Of a stretch of DNA of 64,000 bases, positions 62,401 through 64,000 are shown piece after piece. The DNA is taken from contig NZ_WEGK01000016.1 in the NCBI RefSeq assembly GCF_009604405.1, positions 1 to 64,000 of the forward strand. Direction: 5' to 3'. The notes under the pieces were generated by a model that was not told the origin of the DNA, ran no database searches, and worked only from the letters and a program-made list of their open reading frames with translations. The stretch's first letter is position 1; each line of letters begins with the position of its first letter. This stretch comes from Nocardia macrotermitis. GTDB taxonomy: Bacteria > Actinomycetota > Actinomycetes > Mycobacteriales > Mycobacteriaceae. The translations under genes were made by a program, and so were the position numbers.

Positions 62401-63330
62401 TTGCGCACCACCACCTGTCGGAAACCCGCGCGGGACAAGGCAACACGAGGCACGCGGATCGGCGTTCTAGCCCTGGCGATCAGCGCCGCCGGAGCGCTCG
62501 CCGTGGCACCCGCGGCCGCCTCGCCGCTGTGGCCGGGCGGCCCCGATGTGCCGGGCGCACCCGCCCTGGTCCAGAGCCCGCAGCCCACGCCCGGCGCGGC
62601 CCCCATGCAGAACCCGCCGCCGATGCCGCAGGCCAACTTCGCCGCACCCGCCCTGAGCCCCGGCGACGGTGACGTGGTCGGCGTGGCCGAGCCGATCTTC
62701 GTCAACTTCAAGGCGCCGGTCACCGATCACGCCGCTGCGGAGAAGGCCATCCGGATCACCTCCTCGACGCCGGTGAAGGGCCACTTCTACTGGTACGGCG
62801 ACAAGCAGGTGCGCTGGCGGCCGGAGAACTTCTGGCCCGCGCACGACACCATCACCGTGCAGGCCGCCGGCACCCACGTCGAGTACAAGACCGGCGACGA
62901 GGTCATCACCACCGCCGACGACGCCACCCACCAGCTCACCATCACCAAGAACGGCAAGGTCATCAAGACCATGCCGACCTCGATGGGCAAGAAGGGCCAC
63001 GAGACGCCCAACGGCATCTACTACGTGGGCGAGAAGAACCGCAAGATGATCATGGATTCGGCCACCTTCGGCGTGCCGAACACCTCGCCCGAGGGCTACA
63101 AGACCCCGGTCGAGTACGCGACCCGGCTGGCCGGCAACGGCATCTTCCTGCACGCCGCCCCGTGGTCGGTGGCCCAGCAGGGCAACTCCGATGCCAGCCA
63201 CGGCTGCCTGAACGTCAGCACCGACGATGCCAAGTGGTTCTTCGAGAACGCGCAGAAGGGCGATCCGGTCGTGGTGAAGAACTCCACCGGCACCGCCAGC
63301 CACAGCGACGGTATGGGCGACTGGGACTGA
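62401..63330 (+). CDS. secreted L,D-transpeptidase (YkuD type)
   Basis: The 309-residue protein starts at TTG, 9-14 bases after GAGAGGACG. A signal peptide (residues 1-41, cleaved near AAASPLW) precedes a Pro/Gln linker and an Ig-like domain (about 85-165). The YkuD catalytic domain has HAAPWS and SHGCLNVS, with His267 and Cys269. These enzymes make 3-3 cross-links in peptidoglycan and are the mycobacterial LdtMt type. The domain order Ig-Ldt and length match that group. It is followed by a hairpin terminator. The 286 bases before it show no gene. Confidence 0.95.
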   Translation: MRTTTCRKPARDKATRGTRIGVLALAISAAGALAVAPAAASPLWPGGPDVPGAPALVQSPQPTPGAAPMQNPPPMPQANFAAPALSPGDGDVVGVAEPIFVNFKAPVTDHAAAEKAIRITSSTPVKGHFYWYGDKQVRWRPENFWPAHDTITVQAAGTHVEYKTGDEVITTADDATHQLTITKNGKVIKTMPTSMGKKGHETPNGIYYVGEKNRKMIMDSATFGVPNTSPEGYKTPVEYATRLAGNGIFLHAAPWSVAQQGNSDASHGCLNVSTDDAKWFFENAQKGDPVVVKNSTGTASHSDGMGDWD

Positions 63331-63348
63331 AGTAGGTAGTCACGCAGC

Positions 63349-63376
63349 GTGGCCCCGGGCATTCGTCCGGGGCCAC
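63349..63376 (+). terminator. intrinsic terminator of the L,D-transpeptidase gene
   Basis: Stem GTGGCCCCGG (63349-63358) pairs with CCGGGGCCAC (63367-63376) with an eight-base loop, followed by TGTTGT. It lies 18 bases past the stop. Confidence 0.85.
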
Positions 63377-63497
63377 TGTTGTCGGTGGCACCGCGCGCCG
63401 CCGATCCGCGAAAACCCTTGACGCGTCACGGTAGAACCCCCTGATGTTCACCGCGATTTGCCGTCGACGTGGGGTGGGCGCGTTTACGATTCGGCGC

Positions 63498-64000
63498 ATG
63501 TCCGTTTTGCCACAGGGGGAGGCCACCGCCGAGCCGGTTCGGGGAGTCGGCGGGATAGGTCGAATGCTCGCACGTCGTCGCGGGGGCGAGGTGCGGGCCC
63601 GGCCGGAACGCGTGCTGCCGCGGGCCCGGGGGCGGGGATTGCGGGGGCGGCCGTGGAGCGACTACGCGTTGTTCCTGGTCCTGGTGGTGCCGAACCTGGT
63701 GCTGCTGGGCGTGTTCGTCTACCGGCCGCTGATCGATGACATCCGGTTGTCGTTCACCGACTGGAATCTGGCCGATCCGCTCGCGCACTACATCGGGTTC
63801 GCGAACTACCGGGAATGGTGGGGGCGCGGCGATTCCTGGCAGATCGTGGGCAACACGGTGATCTTCACCGTCGCCGCGGTCGCCGGAAGTATGCTGCTGG
63901 GCCTGGCGCTGGCGCTGCTGCTGGATCGGAAGCTGTTCGGGCGCAACGTGGTCCGCTCGGTGATCTTCGCGCCGTTCGTGATCTCCGGGGCGGCGATCGG
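63498..64000 (+). CDS. sugar ABC transporter permease (UgpA/MalF type), partial
   Basis: The reading frame is open to the window end; only the first about 167 residues are seen. After a basic N-terminal segment, the first membrane helix (YALFLVLVVPNLVLLGVFVY) is followed by RPLIDDIRLSFTDWNLADPLAHYIGFANY and a second helix (NTVIFTVAAVAGSMLLGLALALLL). This is the start of the MalF/UgpA-type binding-protein-dependent permease domain. A second permease, a binding protein and an ATPase gene are expected to the right of the window. Confidence 0.9.
   Translation, partial: MSVLPQGEATAEPVRGVGGIGRMLARRRGGEVRARPERVLPRARGRGLRGRPWSDYALFLVLVVPNLVLLGVFVYRPLIDDIRLSFTDWNLADPLAHYIGFANYREWWGRGDSWQIVGNTVIFTVAAVAGSMLLGLALALLLDRKLFGRNVVRSVIFAPFVISGAAI

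Overview
The window looks like chromosome from a high-GC mycolic-acid actinomycete, most likely Nocardia or a close relative. The basis is a complete yrbEAB-mceABCDEF operon with an Mce-associated protein, ESX-type substrates with an EspG chaperone, XRE(DUF5753)/DUF397 pairs, an actinobacterial DUF4254 gene, and frequent GTG starts with ATGA overlaps. The genus is an inference; no rRNA or tRNA gene is visible.

Layout. 0.1-0.55 kb is a decayed tandem repeat behind a HEAT-repeat gene (0.56-2.0). Then come a one-chain ABC exporter (2.1-4.0), an EthD-like remnant, and a complete respiratory nitrate reductase operon narGHJI on the minus strand (4.3-10.9), divergent from a TDT-type membrane transporter (11.0-12.1). 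12.1-15.5 kb is a WhiJ/AbaA-like regulatory neighbourhood: an ATPase-fold protein, a DUF4254 protein and a membrane protein, divergent from an XRE regulator with its DUF397 partner. 15.5-22.9 kb is an island of ESX-associated genes (EspC-like, WXG/DUF1023 hydrolase, two paralogous lipoproteins, YbaB-like, DUF3558 lipoprotein, PPE-like substrate, EspG) with no ESX core machinery. Part of it has been duplicated, and the left copy is decaying around one intact lipoprotein gene and a CGACGG microsatellite. 23.1-24.85 kb is an IS605-type element with an apparently intact TnpB and a frameshifted TnpA, followed by an IS110 fragment.

25.5-35 kb holds a GT-C-like membrane protein with an internal 114-bp in-frame duplication, an AcuI-type reductase, a crotonase-family protein, DNA polymerase IV, a three-domain glycosyltransferase (GT/FAMeT-like/GT2) broken by a one-base frameshift, an FAD monooxygenase and a 30-bp tandem repeat. 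Lon (35.5-38.0) has two HAIR-like inverted repeats upstream. 38.3-46.2 kb is mostly plus-strand housekeeping and unknown genes (TetR, PrsW protease, alcohol-dehydrogenase-like, DUF445, TIGR03084-type, SRPBCC, RNase HI). 46.3-56.1 kb is the mce operon: two YrbE permeases and six MCE proteins, the MCE genes joined by 4-nt overlaps. It needs an MceG-type ATPase from elsewhere and probably imports a lipid or sterol. After it lie a secreted S1 protease, an MFS exporter, a repeat-rich non-coding stretch, a small secreted protein, a cytochrome P450, an L,D-transpeptidase, and the start of a sugar ABC permease cut by the window end.

The most unusual structures are the half-decayed ESX-module duplication, the TnpB element that has lost a functional TnpA, the broken three-domain glycosyltransferase, and four unrelated tandem or microsatellite repeats. 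I found no convincing wholly new multi-gene system; the ESX-associated island is the best candidate for further work.
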